This document shows positions 36,243 through 46,804 of a DNA stretch of 64,000 nt, one piece after another. This DNA is from Vibrio sp. HA2012 (GTDB lineage: Bacteria > Pseudomonadota > Gammaproteobacteria > Enterobacterales > Vibrionaceae). Made by a program: the position numbers and the translations under genes. How positions within the stretch are numbered: the stretch's first letter is position 1; every line of letters starts with the position of its first letter. Where the stretch lies: the NCBI RefSeq assembly GCF_002812955.1, contig NZ_PFXK01000006.1, positions 124,001 to 188,000 of the forward strand. The letters are read 5' to 3'. The notes beneath the pieces are model-generated. The model was not told the DNA's origin and did not search any database. It saw only the letters and a list, made by a program, of their open reading frames with translations.

Positions 36243-36269
36243 CATTCCCACGCAGAAAGCGTGGGAATG
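36243..36269. repeat. REP-like palindrome between pmbA and mgtE
   Basis: CATTCCCACGC and GCGTGGGAATG form an 11-bp perfect stem around AGAAA between convergent genes. The core is the same as at the ends of the RAYT element, and it may also end transcription of both neighbours. Confidence 0.82.
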
Positions 36270-36284
36270 GAAATTCTGTTTTGG

Positions 36285-37652
36285 TTAGGTCATTAACAGC
36301 GTAGCCAGACCCAAAAATACTGAAAGCCCTATCACATCAGTGACTGTAGTTAAGGCCATTCCACCGGCCAGAGCCGGGTCGATCTTCATTTTTTTCAGCA
36401 TAACCGGAATAAACACACCAGCAATACCTGCGACGATCAAGTTTGTCATCATTGCGGCAGATATGATCCCTCCCAGCATCCAGTTTCCTTTCCAGATAAT
36501 GACAATACCACCGATCAACAGTGCCCAGAGTATACCGTTCAGCAGACCGACAGCCGCTTCTTTCAGCAGCAGTTCACGCTTGTTACTGTCACCGATATGA
36601 CCCAAAGCCAGCCCCCGGATCACCAGAGCAACGGTCTGGTTACCAGCAACCCCGCCCATGGAAGGAACGATAGTCATCAGTACTGCAATCGCCGCCATTT
36701 TATCCAGTGTTGCTTCAAACATATTAGAGACGGATGCTGCTGCCAGAGCGGCCAGAACATTAGCTCCCAGCCAGACACTACGGCGACGGGCGGATTTAAA
36801 GACAGGCGCGAATGTATCTTCATCATCATCCATACCAGCCAGGCTCATCATCGAATGGCTGGCATTTTCCCGGATAATGTCCACGACGTCATCGATGGTG
36901 ATACGGCCGACCAGTTGCTGATTTTCATCCACCACAGGAGCAGATATCCAGTCTCGTCGTTCGAACAGGCTGGCCACATCGGTATCGCTGGTATCTACTA
37001 GAATAGCTTCATCAGCATCATCCATCACTTCACTGACCTGCACATCAGGCTGAGTGGTGAGTAGCGTTGTTAGGGAAAGGTGACCGATTAGGCAGCTGTT
37101 TTCATCAATGACGTACAGGGCATCAGTGGCTTCAGGAAGGTCACCTTTCATTCTCAGGTAGCGCAGTACAACGTCAATATCCACATCTCCGCGGATAGTT
37201 GTTACGTCGGTATTCATTATACCGCCGGCAGTATCCTCCGGATAAGAAAGGGCAGCTTCGATACGTGCCCTGTCGGCGGCATCCATCTGCTCCAGTACAC
37301 CACGGGACAGATCATCAGGCAGGCTCCGCAGTACATAAGCAAGGTCATCGGTGTCCATGCCTTCGGTGGCTTCTGCCAGTTTTTCCGGAGCCATTGTGGA
37401 GACAATGGCATCTTTGACGTCTTCATTCAGTTCATCAAGGATTTCACCATAATCTTCCGGGTCAGTCAGCTGCCAGAGCACACTCCGGACTTTACGGGGT
37501 GAAGATTCGAGCAGGTGGGCAATATCTTCCGGCTCCATGTCCTGAAGCTGACGTCGGGCATGGACAAAGCGGCCGTTATCAAGGGCTTCGCTGATCTCCT
37601 GGAGGGTTTCATGAGATTGTTGAGCTTGCTCGAGTTCCTGTGGCTCTGCCAT
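36285..37652 (-). CDS. mgtE: Magnesium transporter MgtE
   Basis: A 455-residue Mg2+ channel. The N-terminal MgtE_N superhelix covers about residues 15-130, two CBS domains follow (about 145-260) with acidic Mg-sensing residues, a plug helix, then five transmembrane helices (from about 290) including GGVAGNQTVALVIRGLALG, which lines the pore. Closed by cytosolic Mg2+ binding to the CBS/N domains. It lies 120 bp after ptsO on the same strand, so it may be the distal gene of the rpoN-ptsN cluster. Confidence 0.95.
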   Translation of the reverse strand: MAEPQELEQAQQSHETLQEISEALDNGRFVHARRQLQDMEPEDIAHLLESSPRKVRSVLWQLTDPEDYGEILDELNEDVKDAIVSTMAPEKLAEATEGMDTDDLAYVLRSLPDDLSRGVLEQMDAADRARIEAALSYPEDTAGGIMNTDVTTIRGDVDIDVVLRYLRMKGDLPEATDALYVIDENSCLIGHLSLTTLLTTQPDVQVSEVMDDADEAILVDTSDTDVASLFERRDWISAPVVDENQQLVGRITIDDVVDIIRENASHSMMSLAGMDDDEDTFAPVFKSARRRSVWLGANVLAALAAASVSNMFEATLDKMAAIAVLMTIVPSMGGVAGNQTVALVIRGLALGHIGDSNKRELLLKEAAVGLLNGILWALLIGGIVIIWKGNWMLGGIISAAMMTNLIVAGIAGVFIPVMLKKMKIDPALAGGMALTTVTDVIGLSVFLGLATLLMT

Positions 37653-37772
37653 CCTCTATCCTCCTGAGCTGAAATAAGTTGTTATTGCTGAGCTGAATAC
37701 TAACTTAATTTTATACCTTATTTAATAACTTCTTATGACGAAAGGTAAAATAATCCGCAGATTGGGGAGGAA

Positions 37773-38048
37773 TTATTCGTCTTCTTCGAATCTTGCTTCG
37801 ATAAGCTCACATACGGCATTCAGGGCGGGACCTGCTTCCGGACCTTCAGCTGTTACAGTGACATATTGTCCCTGCGCAGATTCCAGCATAAGCAGCCCCA
37901 TAACACTGTCTGCGGTCATGGCTCTGTTTTCTTCATTACTGACCGTCAGGATGGCATCGTAACTCTGTGCCAGTTCAACCAGCTTTACGGCTGCTCTGGC
38001 ATGCAGGCCCAAACGGTTGCGGATTAAAACTTTGCGACTGCAATCCAT
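37773..38048 (-). CDS. ptsO: Nitrogen phosphotransferase phosphocarrier NPr
   Basis: A 91-residue HPr-like protein carrying phosphate from EI-Ntr to PtsN. The phospho-acceptor is the His in [16 protein letters not shown] (about residue 16), and [16 protein letters not shown] is the second conserved block. It starts 13 bp after rapZ, in the conserved order rpoN-hpf-ptsN-rapZ-ptsO. Confidence 0.95.
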   Translation of the reverse strand: MDCSRKVLIRNRLGLHARAAVKLVELAQSYDAILTVSNEENRAMTADSVMGLLMLESAQGQYVTVTAEGPEAGPALNAVCELIEARFEEDE

Positions 38049-38061
38049 GTTCTATCCCTCG

Positions 38062-38973
38062 TTAAGGAAGCTGCTCGTTCAGCGAATTGTGCCGGATATG
38101 TACCTGTTTTCCCTGTCCTTTAAAATGTTCACCCAGTTTCTGGGTAAGGTAGACAGAGCGGTGTTTTCCGCCAGTACAACCGATGGCAACGGTCAGATAA
38201 CTGCGGTTATTTTTTTCTAACATAGGTAGCCACTTATCAATAAAATTCTGGATATCCTGTTTTAGCTCTGTAACTTCCGGGTAGCTCTCCAGAAATTCAT
38301 GGATAGGGGTATCCAGTCCGGTGAGAGGGCGCAGATTCGGTTCCCAGTGTGGATTCGGCAGAAAACGTACGTCAAAAATATAATCGGCATCACTGGGCAG
38401 ACCGAATTTAAATCCGAAGGATTCGAAGACGATGACCAATTCCTGACTTTCCCGTCCCAAAACCCGCATACGAACCGTTTCACTCAGTTCGTGCAGGGAA
38501 CGGTTACTGCTATCGATAACCAGATCGGCCTGTTCTTTCAGGGCGGAAAGTTGCCGGATTTCCTGTTCGATAGCCTGAGCCAGAGAGAGCTTATCTTTAC
38601 CGATAGAAAGTGGGTGAATTCGCCGAGTTTCACTGTAGCGTTTCAGTAGGGTGTCCTTGCTGGCATCAAGGAAAAAAATGGTGACTTCCAGGCTAGTTTT
38701 TAACTGGTTCAGCGTTTGAGTCACGATATCCGGATCATGGGGCAGATTACGGATATCAATGCTGACAGCGACATTCTGCCGGCTGTCCTTTACTGAGTCG
38801 ACGAACTGGCTGAGCAGACTGACAGGGAGATTATCGACACAGTAATAGCCGAGATCTTCCAATACCCGGAGCGCGACACTTTTTCCGGCTCCGGACTGGC
38901 CGCTGATCACTATCAAACGTGAGTGGCCGTTTACCTGTTGGGTATGGATTGGGTTGTCAGGATTCATTTCCAT
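38062..38973 (-). CDS. rapZ: RNase adapter protein RapZ
   Basis: A 303-residue protein with a Walker A motif ([20 protein letters not shown], residues ~24-43) and a C-terminal domain with [16 protein letters not shown]. In E. coli it binds glucosamine-6-phosphate and delivers the sRNA GlmZ to RNase E, controlling glmS. It overlaps ptsN by 17 bp if the first ATG is used; a second ATG two codons later is equally possible. Confidence 0.95.
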   Translation of the reverse strand: MEMNPDNPIHTQQVNGHSRLIVISGQSGAGKSVALRVLEDLGYYCVDNLPVSLLSQFVDSVKDSRQNVAVSIDIRNLPHDPDIVTQTLNQLKTSLEVTIFFLDASKDTLLKRYSETRRIHPLSIGKDKLSLAQAIEQEIRQLSALKEQADLVIDSSNRSLHELSETVRMRVLGRESQELVIVFESFGFKFGLPSDADYIFDVRFLPNPHWEPNLRPLTGLDTPIHEFLESYPEVTELKQDIQNFIDKWLPMLEKNNRSYLTVAIGCTGGKHRSVYLTQKLGEHFKGQGKQVHIRHNSLNEQLP

Positions 38974-39412
38974 TGATCATTATGTCGAACAGTTCCTGAT
39001 CACTTTCGGCATGACGGAGTAGCTTGAGAATTTTTTTATCATTCATACGTTCTGCCATACTTGAGAGTGTTTTCAGATGTTCTTTGCATTGGGCATCGGG
39101 GACGAGAAGAGCAAAAAGAAGGTCGACCGGGCGGTTGTCGATAGCATCAAATTCGATAGGGTCTTTGCATTGGAGCAGAACCGCAACCGCTTCATCTGTG
39201 GATGTCATCCGGGCATGAGGAATGGCGATGCCATTACCGATTCCGGTACTGCCCATTTTTTCTCTGTTGAGCATTGACTCAAACAGTTCTGTGGCATTTT
39301 GCCCTGTGTGATCGGCAGCGATCTGGCTGATCATTTCAAGGGCTCGTTTTTTGCTCGTGCACTGGACTGCACTTTTGGTGCAGTCCAGTGAAAGTACTTC
39401 GCTAATTTGCAT
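38957..39412 (-). CDS. ptsN: Nitrogen regulatory EIIA protein PtsN
   Basis: A 151-residue EIIA domain of the mannitol/fructose type. The phosphorylated histidine is in [13 protein letters not shown] (about residue 72), and the fold motifs LLFALLVPD and [12 protein letters not shown] are present. Depending on phosphorylation it regulates potassium transport and kinases. It starts 2 bp after hpf and overlaps rapZ, so the operon is tightly coupled. Confidence 0.95.
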   Translation of the reverse strand: MQISEVLSLDCTKSAVQCTSKKRALEMISQIAADHTGQNATELFESMLNREKMGSTGIGNGIAIPHARMTSTDEAVAVLLQCKDPIEFDAIDNRPVDLLFALLVPDAQCKEHLKTLSSMAERMNDKKILKLLRHAESDQELFDIMINGNES

Positions 39413-39414
39413 GA

Positions 39415-39702
39415 TTAATGACTGGTAAGTTTTTCTTTGTGTTTATTTAATTGACGAACGAGCTTATCGACCAGTGAATCGATGGAGGCGTACATAGTAT
39501 CTTCTTCTGCTGTCGCATGAATTTCCCCCTGGCTGACTCGTAACGTCGCTTCGGCGATATGGTGCACTTTTTCGACGCGTAATACCACATGAACATTAGT
39601 GATATGTTCAAAAAATCTCTCTAGCTTCTGAAACTTCGAATGTACGTAGTCTTGCATTGAATCGGTAAGATCAACGTGATGGCCTTGGATATTGATTTGC
39701 AT
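39415..39702 (-). CDS. hpf: Ribosome hibernation promoting factor (short form)
   Basis: A 95-residue protein, the short HPF form that helps dimerise 70S ribosomes to 100S in stationary phase. It has MQINIQGHHVDLTDSMQDYV and ATAEEDTMYASIDSLVDKL. The ATG at 39702 is chosen over an upstream one at 39759 because AAGGAAAG lies just before it and homologues begin here. It is between rpoN and ptsN. Confidence 0.95.
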   Translation of the reverse strand: MQINIQGHHVDLTDSMQDYVHSKFQKLERFFEHITNVHVVLRVEKVHHIAEATLRVSQGEIHATAEEDTMYASIDSLVDKLVRQLNKHKEKLTSH

Positions 39703-39724
39703 AGACTTTCCTTCTTGTTGTGGC

Positions 39725-41227
39725 CTAGAGCAGGCGTTTACGCTGACTGGAAGGCGCAATTCCCAGAGATTCCCTGTATTTGGCTATCGTCCGTCTTGCG
39801 ACCTGAATTCCCTGATCAGCTAATAACGCGGCAATTTTACTGTCACTCAATGGCTTAGCGGTGTTTTCCGCTGCAACCAGTTTCTTTATCAGAGCGCGGA
39901 TTGCCGTAGATGAACACTCTCCGCCGTTGTCAGTACTGACGTGACTGGAGAAGAAATATTTAAGCTCGAAAATACCTCTTGGTGTGTGCATAAATTTCTG
40001 AGTTGTCACTCTGGAAATTGTAGATTCATGCATATCGACTGCCAGCGCAATGTCGTTCAGTACCATAGGTTTCATCGCTTCTTCTCCATACTCGAAGAAA
40101 TCCTGCTGGTGTTCAACAATACAACGCGCAACTTTGAGCAGTGTCTCGTTTCGGCTTTCCAGACTCTTGATCAGCCATTTGGCTTCCTGAAGATTGGTTC
40201 GGATAAACTGGCTGTCAGCACTGTTTCCCCGTCCCAGAGAAGCATAATGTTGATTGACTTTCAGGCGAGGGACACTGTCTGGGTTGATCGCAACCACCCA
40301 TTTTCCCCGATCTTTGAATACGGAGACATCGGGGATGACATATTCGGTTTCATCCGGAGTAATAGAACTGCCGGGGCGAGGGTCTAACTGTTGGATCAGG
40401 AGCATGACTTCGCGCAGATCCGCTTCTTTCAGTTTGCTCTCTTTGGTGATTTGTTTGTAATCGCGGTTACCCAGATGGTCAATATGCTGTTCCAGCACCA
40501 TCTTCGCTTCATTCAGCCATGGGGTACTGTCAGGAAAAGTGGCCAGTTGCAATAACAGGCATTCCTGTAGATTGCGTGACGCTACGCCGAGTGGATCAAA
40601 CTGTTGAATTCGTTTTAAAACAGCTTCAACCTCATCCAGTTCCACTTCTTCATTATCGACGCTGTCGAGGATCTCGTCGGCAGACAGGGTCAGATAGCCG
40701 TAGTCGTCCACAGCATCAATAATTGCAGTAGCAATAGTTCGATCCGTATCAGAAAATGGGGTCAGGTCTAGCTGCCATAGCAGATAATCCTGCAGACTTT
40801 GGGTCGTTTCACCCTGATAAATAGGCAGATCGTCATCCAATGCAAGTCCGGTGCTGCCGGTATTAGCACTGTATACGTCATCCCAGGAAGCGTCGATTTC
40901 AAGATCGTTACTGATTTCTGATTTTTCGATGATATCTGAACTGTCCGGAGCTTCCGGTTCACTACCGGCTTCGAGATCAGAGTTCAGGTTTTCATTATCG
41001 GCAGAAGCGGTTTCTGCCCTCGGGGTATCTCGTTCGGTTTCCGCATCCTGCGCACCGATACTCTCATCCTGACCATCATCAACGTCCAGCAGCGGGTTAG
41101 ATTCCAATGCTTCCTGGATTTCCTGCTGAAGATCCAGTGTAGACAGCTGCAACAGACGGATTGCCTGCTGCAATTGTGGTGTCATTGCTAATTGTTGGCC
41201 TAGCTTGAGTTGTAATGAGGGTTTCAT
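39725..41227 (-). CDS. rpoN: Sigma-54 factor RpoN
   Basis: A 500-residue alternative sigma factor. Region I at the N-terminus is Gln/Leu-rich ([20 protein letters not shown]), the acidic region II spans about residues 50-120, the core-binding domain follows, and the RpoN box [14 protein letters not shown] lies at the C-terminus. It directs transcription of nitrogen, flagellar and quorum-sensing genes from -24/-12 promoters with an enhancer-binding activator. It is flanked by lptB (113 bp) and hpf. Confidence 0.97.
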   Translation of the reverse strand: MKPSLQLKLGQQLAMTPQLQQAIRLLQLSTLDLQQEIQEALESNPLLDVDDGQDESIGAQDAETERDTPRAETASADNENLNSDLEAGSEPEAPDSSDIIEKSEISNDLEIDASWDDVYSANTGSTGLALDDDLPIYQGETTQSLQDYLLWQLDLTPFSDTDRTIATAIIDAVDDYGYLTLSADEILDSVDNEEVELDEVEAVLKRIQQFDPLGVASRNLQECLLLQLATFPDSTPWLNEAKMVLEQHIDHLGNRDYKQITKESKLKEADLREVMLLIQQLDPRPGSSITPDETEYVIPDVSVFKDRGKWVVAINPDSVPRLKVNQHYASLGRGNSADSQFIRTNLQEAKWLIKSLESRNETLLKVARCIVEHQQDFFEYGEEAMKPMVLNDIALAVDMHESTISRVTTQKFMHTPRGIFELKYFFSSHVSTDNGGECSSTAIRALIKKLVAAENTAKPLSDSKIAALLADQGIQVARRTIAKYRESLGIAPSSQRKRLL

Positions 41228-41340
41228 TCAGTATTTACTGCCTTGTTTTCAATAATATTGTGTCAGCACCACTAAGTACGTTATTACCGTATTGATGATT
41301 TGCCAACAAAATCCTTTTTGTTGCCTTGTCCTCTATCTAA

Positions 41341-42066
41341 TCATAGACGGAATTGTTCGCCGAGATAAACTTGTTTTACCTGCTCATTATTTAAAACGTG
41401 TTCTGGCGAACCTTCTGCAATTAAATGCCCCTGGCTGACGATATAAGCCCGCTCACAAACATCCAGTGTTTCCCGGACATTGTGGTCTGTGATCAGCACC
41501 CCCAGCCCCCGATCTCTCAGGTGTTCAATGATCTTCTTGATATCAATAACGGAGATCGGATCCACACCGGCAAAAGGTTCGTCCAGCAGAATAAATTTAG
41601 GATTGGCAGCCAGTGCACGGGCAATTTCGACCCGGCGGCGTTCACCACCAGAAAGTGCCATACCTGTGCTTTTTCGGATGTGCTGAATGTTAAACTCATC
41701 CAGCAGGTCTTCCATTTTATCCTGCTTGTCTTCCCGGCTGAGTTCACTGCGAGTCTGCAGTACTGCCATGATATTGTCTTCAACCGAAAGCTTACGGAAA
41801 ATAGAAGCTTCCTGCGGTAGGTAGCCAATCCCCATTTTTGAACGGCTGTGCATAGGTAAGATACTGATATCATTATCGTCGATCAGTATCCGTCCTTCAT
41901 CACGAGCAACCAGACCGACAATCATATAAAATGAGGTCGTTTTCCCGGCACCGTTAGGCCCCAGTAGCCCGACTATCTGGCCTGATTCGACTTTCAGGCT
42001 GACATCTGCCACGACTTTCCGGTTCTTATAGCTTTTTGCCAGGTGTTCTGCTTTTAAAACGGCCAT
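41341..42066 (-). CDS. lptB: LPS export ATPase LptB
   Basis: A 241-residue ABC ATPase that powers extraction of LPS from the inner membrane through LptFG. Walker A is [11 protein letters not shown], the signature is [15 protein letters not shown], Walker [14 protein letters not shown] and the switch His in LITDHNVRE. It follows lptA by 8 bp in the kds-lpt-rpoN cluster. Confidence 0.97.
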   Translation of the reverse strand: MAVLKAEHLAKSYKNRKVVADVSLKVESGQIVGLLGPNGAGKTTSFYMIVGLVARDEGRILIDDNDISILPMHSRSKMGIGYLPQEASIFRKLSVEDNIMAVLQTRSELSREDKQDKMEDLLDEFNIQHIRKSTGMALSGGERRRVEIARALAANPKFILLDEPFAGVDPISVIDIKKIIEHLRDRGLGVLITDHNVRETLDVCERAYIVSQGHLIAEGSPEHVLNNEQVKQVYLGEQFRL

Positions 42067-42074
42067 AGGTCTGA

Positions 42075-42578
42075 TTATTGTTCCGGTGAGTTGAGCTGTG
42101 CTGGTTGAAGCACAGTAGTTACGCGCTCATTTGTACCACCATCAGCCATCAATTTCTGTGAAGAAATCTTATATGTGATGGTTTTGCCCCGGATAAGACT
42201 TTCGTCCTGAGCAAGCTGAGCTTCGTTAATCATAGTGAGCTGATCTTCTTCCACGATGTAATGCAGCTCTTTTGCCTGACCCTTCAGGGTTTTCCCTTCA
42301 TCGGTTAACTGGGAAAAGGTAGCCGGTTCTCCGAAGGCTTCTATCTGTTTCAGCGCATCGGTCTGTACGTCACGGGTGACGATGACTTTGTCTGCATTTA
42401 TGCTGATGCTGCCCTGTTTGAGTTTTACATCACCGGTAAAAGTAACACGGCGGCTTTTCATATCCAGATTCTGTGTATCAGAATCGATATAGATAGGTTG
42501 TTCTGTATCGCTTGTCAGTGCCTGTGCAGCGGATGTCGCGCACAGACAGGCTATAAGGCTAAGGTGTGAGAGTTTCAT
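42075..42578 (-). CDS. lptA: LPS transport periplasmic protein LptA
   Basis: A 167-residue periplasmic protein forming the beta-jellyroll bridge for LPS transit. The signal peptide [20 protein letters not shown] starts at 42578, which is preferred over an upstream ATG at 42623 that would add a hydrophilic extension. The start lies within the end of lptC (20-bp overlap), as in E. coli. The OstA-like core reads [20 protein letters not shown]. Confidence 0.92.
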   Translation of the reverse strand: MKLSHLSLIACLCATSAAQALTSDTEQPIYIDSDTQNLDMKSRRVTFTGDVKLKQGSISINADKVIVTRDVQTDALKQIEAFGEPATFSQLTDEGKTLKGQAKELHYIVEEDQLTMINEAQLAQDESLIRGKTITYKISSQKLMADGGTNERVTTVLQPAQLNSPEQ

Positions 42579-43122
42579 ATCTAACGTGTACTCTGTCATA
42601 AAGGGTTGCAGTATTGTCGCCAAAGTTTCCTTTCATCTTTTGCCCCTGAGTTTCAAAGTCGGGACCTGCGAGTAAAACCTGGTTGTCAGCCCAAAAATCT
42701 CTGTTTTTTAAATGAATAACAAGTTTATCAGTTGCCATTGTATCGAAGCTGGCCTCCGGTAAAAGATTTTTCGCTAATATATTGCCCTGCAATGTGAGAA
42801 TTTGTTCCTGAGTCAGGATCCCTTGCTCGGCTATAATTCGCCATTCTTCCGTATGTCCTTCCCGATATACTGAGAGCACCGGAGAGGTAAAAACGGTATT
42901 GCCGCTGCTCGCGTAATGGTCAAGGAAGGCTGATGCTATCCTGTAATTGCGAACCCCGTCTTCGTCGTAGGTAATATTATCGACATCTTGTCCGCTCAGT
43001 GTCGGCAGCTCGGAACTGGGGGCTACTTGTTGTGTATCCTGATCCCGCCCGTTATACAGGTAGTAAGTCGAATAAGCTGCAATCAGTAACAGTAACGCAT
43101 AAATGATACGAGACAAACTCAT
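42559..43122 (-). CDS. lptC: LPS export protein LptC
   Basis: A 187-residue bitopic protein with one N-terminal membrane helix (IYALLLLIAAYSTYYLY) and a periplasmic jellyroll that passes LPS from LptB2FG to LptA. It overlaps kdsC by 4 bp and lptA by 20 bp, consistent with balanced production of the Lpt bridge. Confidence 0.93.
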   Translation of the reverse strand: MSLSRIIYALLLLIAAYSTYYLYNGRDQDTQQVAPSSELPTLSGQDVDNITYDEDGVRNYRIASAFLDHYASSGNTVFTSPVLSVYREGHTEEWRIIAEQGILTQEQILTLQGNILAKNLLPEASFDTMATDKLVIHLKNRDFWADNQVLLAGPDFETQGQKMKGNFGDNTATLYDRVHVRYETLTP

Positions 43123-43676
43123 ATACTTAAGCCCTTATGCACATCCAGTTCTCCCCGAGCCTGCAGGATCAGATCGCACACTTCTCGTACTGCTCCGTGT
43201 CCCCCTTTAATGCGGGTGACATAATTGGCTCTTTGTGCCAATAGTGGATGACCGTCAGCGACACAGACTCTCAGAGCGACCTTTTCCATAACCGGCCAGT
43301 CGATTAGATCATCACCGATATAGGCGGTTTTGTCTGCTGAGATCGCCAGACGGGAACAGATGTCCTGATAGGCTTTGACTTTATCGTCCTGTCCCTGATA
43401 GATCAGTGAAATTCCCAGAGCCTGCATCCGATTCTCAACAATCTGTGAGTGACGACCGGTAATAATGGCAACCTCTATCCCGGCCTGCATCAGGGATTTT
43501 ACCCCATAGCCATCACGGGTATGGAAGGTTTTCAGTTCTTCCCCCTGATTGCCCATATAGATTAATCCATCGGAAAATACGCCATCTACATCGCAGATCA
43601 GCAATTTGATCTCTCCGGCAAGAGTCAGGATCTTTTGATCAACAGTGCCATACAGTGTAGAAACGATTTCAGACAT
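43119..43676 (-). CDS. kdsC: KDO 8-phosphate phosphatase KdsC
   Basis: A 185-residue HAD-family phosphatase making KDO for the LPS inner core. The nucleophile motif is LLICDVDGVFSDGLI; other HAD motifs are IITGRHS and YIGDDLIDWPVM. It lacks a cap domain and probably acts as a tetramer, as in the family. It lies 35 bp after kdsD. Confidence 0.95.
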   Translation of the reverse strand: MSEIVSTLYGTVDQKILTLAGEIKLLICDVDGVFSDGLIYMGNQGEELKTFHTRDGYGVKSLMQAGIEVAIITGRHSQIVENRMQALGISLIYQGQDDKVKAYQDICSRLAISADKTAYIGDDLIDWPVMEKVALRVCVADGHPLLAQRANYVTRIKGGHGAVREVCDLILQARGELDVHKGLSI

Positions 43677-43711
43677 GTTTATTTTCTCTTTTTATTCAGT
43701 TAGAACCGAAG

Positions 43712-44698
43712 TTACATAACACCGGCTTTCAGCAAGTCATGCATATGGACAACACCAATCAGCTTATTATTTTCACACAACAGCAGAGAGGTAATACTCT
43801 TTTCCTGCATAATATTGACGCCTTCAACTGCCAGCAGAGAAGGTGATGCGACTCTTGGATTTTTGGTCATTACGTCGCCTATGATTGTGGTGTGAATATC
43901 GACCTGTTTATCGAGCATCCGGCGTAAATCCCCGTCGGTAAAAATACCGATAACAGCATCTTTATCATCAACAATAGCAGTCATCCCCAGACCTTTTTGC
44001 GATATTTCCATCAAAGCATGCTTAATCAGAGCATCAGGAGACACTTTCGGCAGGGCTTCACCTGTATGCATGATGTCTTCCAGCTTCATCAGCAGTTTTC
44101 TTCCCAGAGCTCCGCCGGGATGAGACAGGGCAAAGTCTTCTGCGGTAAAACCACGAGCCTGAAGCAGAGCGACTGCCAGAGCATCGCCCATCACCAATGT
44201 TGCGGTTGTACTGCTGGTCGGAGCCAGTCCAAGCGGGCAAGCTTCTTTTGGAACGGTGATCTGCAAATGCATATCAGCCAGTTTTGCCATATTCGATTGT
44301 GGGTTTCCGGTCATACTGATGATACGGATATTGAGCCTTTTCAGTACCGGAAACAGGGATAAAATTTCATGGGATTCTCCGGAATTGGAGATAGCAATGA
44401 CAATATCTCCGGCTTCAATCATCCCCAGATCGCCATGTGCAGCTTCACCTGGATGAACAAAAAAAGCAGAAGTACCGGTGCTGGCCAGAGTAGCAGCCAG
44501 TTTATTGCCGATATGGCCGGATTTCCCCATTCCCATTACGACAACCTTACCCTGATTATTCAGGATAAGTTCACACGCCTGACTGAAATCATCATTGATA
44601 TATTGAGACAGTTGCTGAAGAGCCTCGATTTCGGTTTCCAGAACCTGATTGGCGGCTCTGACATAGTCAAAAGAGGGGGTAAGATCACAGCCAGACAT
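43712..44698 (-). CDS. kdsD: Arabinose 5-phosphate isomerase KdsD
   Basis: A 328-residue enzyme converting ribulose 5-phosphate to arabinose 5-phosphate, the first step to KDO. The N-terminal SIS domain contains VVMGMGKSGHIGNKLAATLA and SNSGESHEIL; two CBS domains fill the C-terminal half (from about residue 205, with GIFTDGDLRRML). It lies 15 bp after yrbG. Confidence 0.95.
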   Translation of the reverse strand: MSGCDLTPSFDYVRAANQVLETEIEALQQLSQYINDDFSQACELILNNQGKVVVMGMGKSGHIGNKLAATLASTGTSAFFVHPGEAAHGDLGMIEAGDIVIAISNSGESHEILSLFPVLKRLNIRIISMTGNPQSNMAKLADMHLQITVPKEACPLGLAPTSSTTATLVMGDALAVALLQARGFTAEDFALSHPGGALGRKLLMKLEDIMHTGEALPKVSPDALIKHALMEISQKGLGMTAIVDDKDAVIGIFTDGDLRRMLDKQVDIHTTIIGDVMTKNPRVASPSLLAVEGVNIMQEKSITSLLLCENNKLIGVVHMHDLLKAGVM

Positions 44699-44713
44699 GC
44701 AATGACACTCCTT

Positions 44714-45679
44714 TTATACGGTCATATTTAAAAACAGATAAGCCTGATAGGCTGCAAAGCAGACAAAAAACAGGCTACCTTCAATTCGGTTAATGCTACG
44801 GGATTTACCCAGAGCAAAAACAACCAGCAGCATGGATACAGCCAGCATTACCCAGAAATCCCGTCCCATAGCAAATTCGCTCAACAGCGATGGGTTGAGA
44901 ATACCGGGTAAGCCCATCACGGCCAGAATATTAAATACATTGGAACCAATGATATTGCCGACAGCCATATCATCTTCGCCTTTCAGTACTCCGGCCAGAG
45001 AAGCGGCCAGTTCAGGAAGGCTGGTACCGATAGCAATAATAGTTAGTCCGATCACCAGATCGCTCATACCAAAATATTTAGCAATGACAACGGCACTGTC
45101 GACCAGCGTATCAGCAGCAACAGGCAGAATAATCAGGCCAATAACTACCCACATGGTAGCAATCGGGTTACTTACACCTTCCGGTATTTCTGATTCCTGT
45201 TCTTCAATAAAGGCATCACCCTTATTTTTTTCACTACGGCTGATATGCAGCATCATCAGGATAAAAATGGCAAACAGGATAAGCAGCAGTACGCCTTCAT
45301 AGAATCCCAGATAGTCGTCCCAAAGCAGTGCCCCTGCCGTTAAAGTGACAATAATCATCAGCGGGAGTTCACGCCGAATTACCGCAGAACTGATAGAAAG
45401 AGGTTTGATTATGGCAGTAATGCCTAAAATTAAGGCAATATTGGCGATGTTTGAGCCCAGAACATTACCGACAGCTGTATCGGCTTTATCGTTCAGAGCT
45501 GCGGTTGCTGAAACCATCATTTCTGGCGCGGAGGATCCCATCGCCAGAATCGTCATACCGATCACCAGCGGAGAAATACCAACATTGCGCGCCAGTGCAG
45601 CAGCACCGTAAACGAGCTTGTCTGCACTCCAGACCAAGAATATTAAGCCAATAATAAGTAAAGCAACGGCTTGAAGCAT
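44714..45679 (-). CDS. yrbG: Calcium/sodium antiporter YrbG
   Basis: A 321-residue inner-membrane CaCA-family exchanger with ten or so helices and two inverted alpha repeats: MTILAMGSSAPEMMVSATAA in the first half and LTIIAIGTSLPELAASLAGV in the second, each with the ion-binding acidic residue. It is the first gene of the yrbG-kdsD-kdsC-lptCAB-rpoN cluster, the same place as in E. coli. Confidence 0.93.
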   Translation of the reverse strand: MLQAVALLIIGLIFLVWSADKLVYGAAALARNVGISPLVIGMTILAMGSSAPEMMVSATAALNDKADTAVGNVLGSNIANIALILGITAIIKPLSISSAVIRRELPLMIIVTLTAGALLWDDYLGFYEGVLLLILFAIFILMMLHISRSEKNKGDAFIEEQESEIPEGVSNPIATMWVVIGLIILPVAADTLVDSAVVIAKYFGMSDLVIGLTIIAIGTSLPELAASLAGVLKGEDDMAVGNIIGSNVFNILAVMGLPGILNPSLLSEFAMGRDFWVMLAVSMLLVVFALGKSRSINRIEGSLFFVCFAAYQAYLFLNMTV

Positions 45680-46003
45680 GACGATTCCTACAAATTTACC
45701 GAGTTAAACATGTGACCGCTAATTTTGAGGTATAGCGTTATAAAAAGGAAGATAACTTTGAAAAAATCAACAGGCATCAGTCATTATAATCTTATAAAGT
45801 GGGCGCATTCTACCCGAATTATGGGTAGAATCGAAACCTTTACTTTACTCTTTTGTCATAGCACATATGATGATGTTTGCTTTTGTATCTATTTCATGTA
45901 AATAAGTAAAAGAGCGGTAAGCAGAAGATTTTTACTTGTTGAATAAAAAACGCCAACGCTTTGTCTCCTGAACAGACAGGGCTGAACGAAATGAAGCGAA
46001 ACC
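45680..46003. promoter_or_regulatory. Divergent promoter region yrbG/mlaF
   Basis: A 324-bp non-coding region between two large divergent operons. It contains a perfect inverted repeat ATTCTACCC-7-GGGTAGAAT at 45807-45831 and, on the minus strand, a TATAAT just downstream of it, so the repeat could be an operator over the yrbG promoter. Confidence 0.55.
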
Positions 46004-46804
46004 ATGACAACCAACTTAGTCACAATAAAAGATCTGACTTTCTCCCGGGGAGAAAGAGCCATCTTTGACAATGTCAGTCTGCAGGTTCCCAAAGGTAAAG
46101 TCACTGCCATTATGGGGCCGTCCGGTATTGGAAAGACGACTCTGTTGCGCCTGATCGGCGGCCAGCTTTACCCTGAACAGGGTGAGATCTGGTTTGATGG
46201 CGAGAATATTCCGGCACTCGGACGCAAACAACTTTATCAGGCACGGAAAAAAATGAGTATGCTGTTTCAGTCCGGAGCCCTGTTCACCGACCTCACGGTA
46301 TTTGATAATGTTGCTTTTCCGCTTCGGGAACATACCCAATTACCAGAAACCTTGATCCGAACACTGGTCAAACTGAAGCTGGAAGCTGTCGGCCTGCGTG
46401 GGGCGGATGAGCTGATGCCCAGCGAACTGTCTGGCGGTATGGCCAGGCGTGCCGCACTGGCAAGAGCCATTGCTCTCGATCCGGATATGATCATGTACGA
46501 TGAGCCTTTTGTCGGACAGGATCCCATTACGATGGGCGTGCTGGTGGAGTTGATTCGTAATCTTAATCATGCTCTTGGCGTAACTTCTGTTGTGGTTTCA
46601 CATGATGTACCGGAAGTTATGAGTATTGCTGACCATGTCTATCTGCTGGCAAATGGTAAGATTATTGCGAGCGGTTCTCCTCAGGCTTTAAGAGATGACC
46701 CGGATCCTATGGTGCAACAGTTTTTACAGGGGCATGCGGATGGCCCGGTGCCATTCCGTTTTCCTGCTGCCGGTATTAGTGAGGATCTGTTTAACTATGA
46801 ATAA
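46004..46804 (+). CDS. mlaF: Phospholipid ABC transporter ATPase MlaF
   Basis: A 266-residue ATPase energising retrograde phospholipid transport that keeps outer-membrane lipid asymmetry. Walker A is [16 protein letters not shown], the signature [20 protein letters not shown], Walker [14 protein letters not shown] and the switch His in VVSHDVPEV. It overlaps mlaE by 8 bp. Confidence 0.96.
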   Translation: MTTNLVTIKDLTFSRGERAIFDNVSLQVPKGKVTAIMGPSGIGKTTLLRLIGGQLYPEQGEIWFDGENIPALGRKQLYQARKKMSMLFQSGALFTDLTVFDNVAFPLREHTQLPETLIRTLVKLKLEAVGLRGADELMPSELSGGMARRAALARAIALDPDMIMYDEPFVGQDPITMGVLVELIRNLNHALGVTSVVVSHDVPEVMSIADHVYLLANGKIIASGSPQALRDDPDPMVQQFLQGHADGPVPFRFPAAGISEDLFNYE

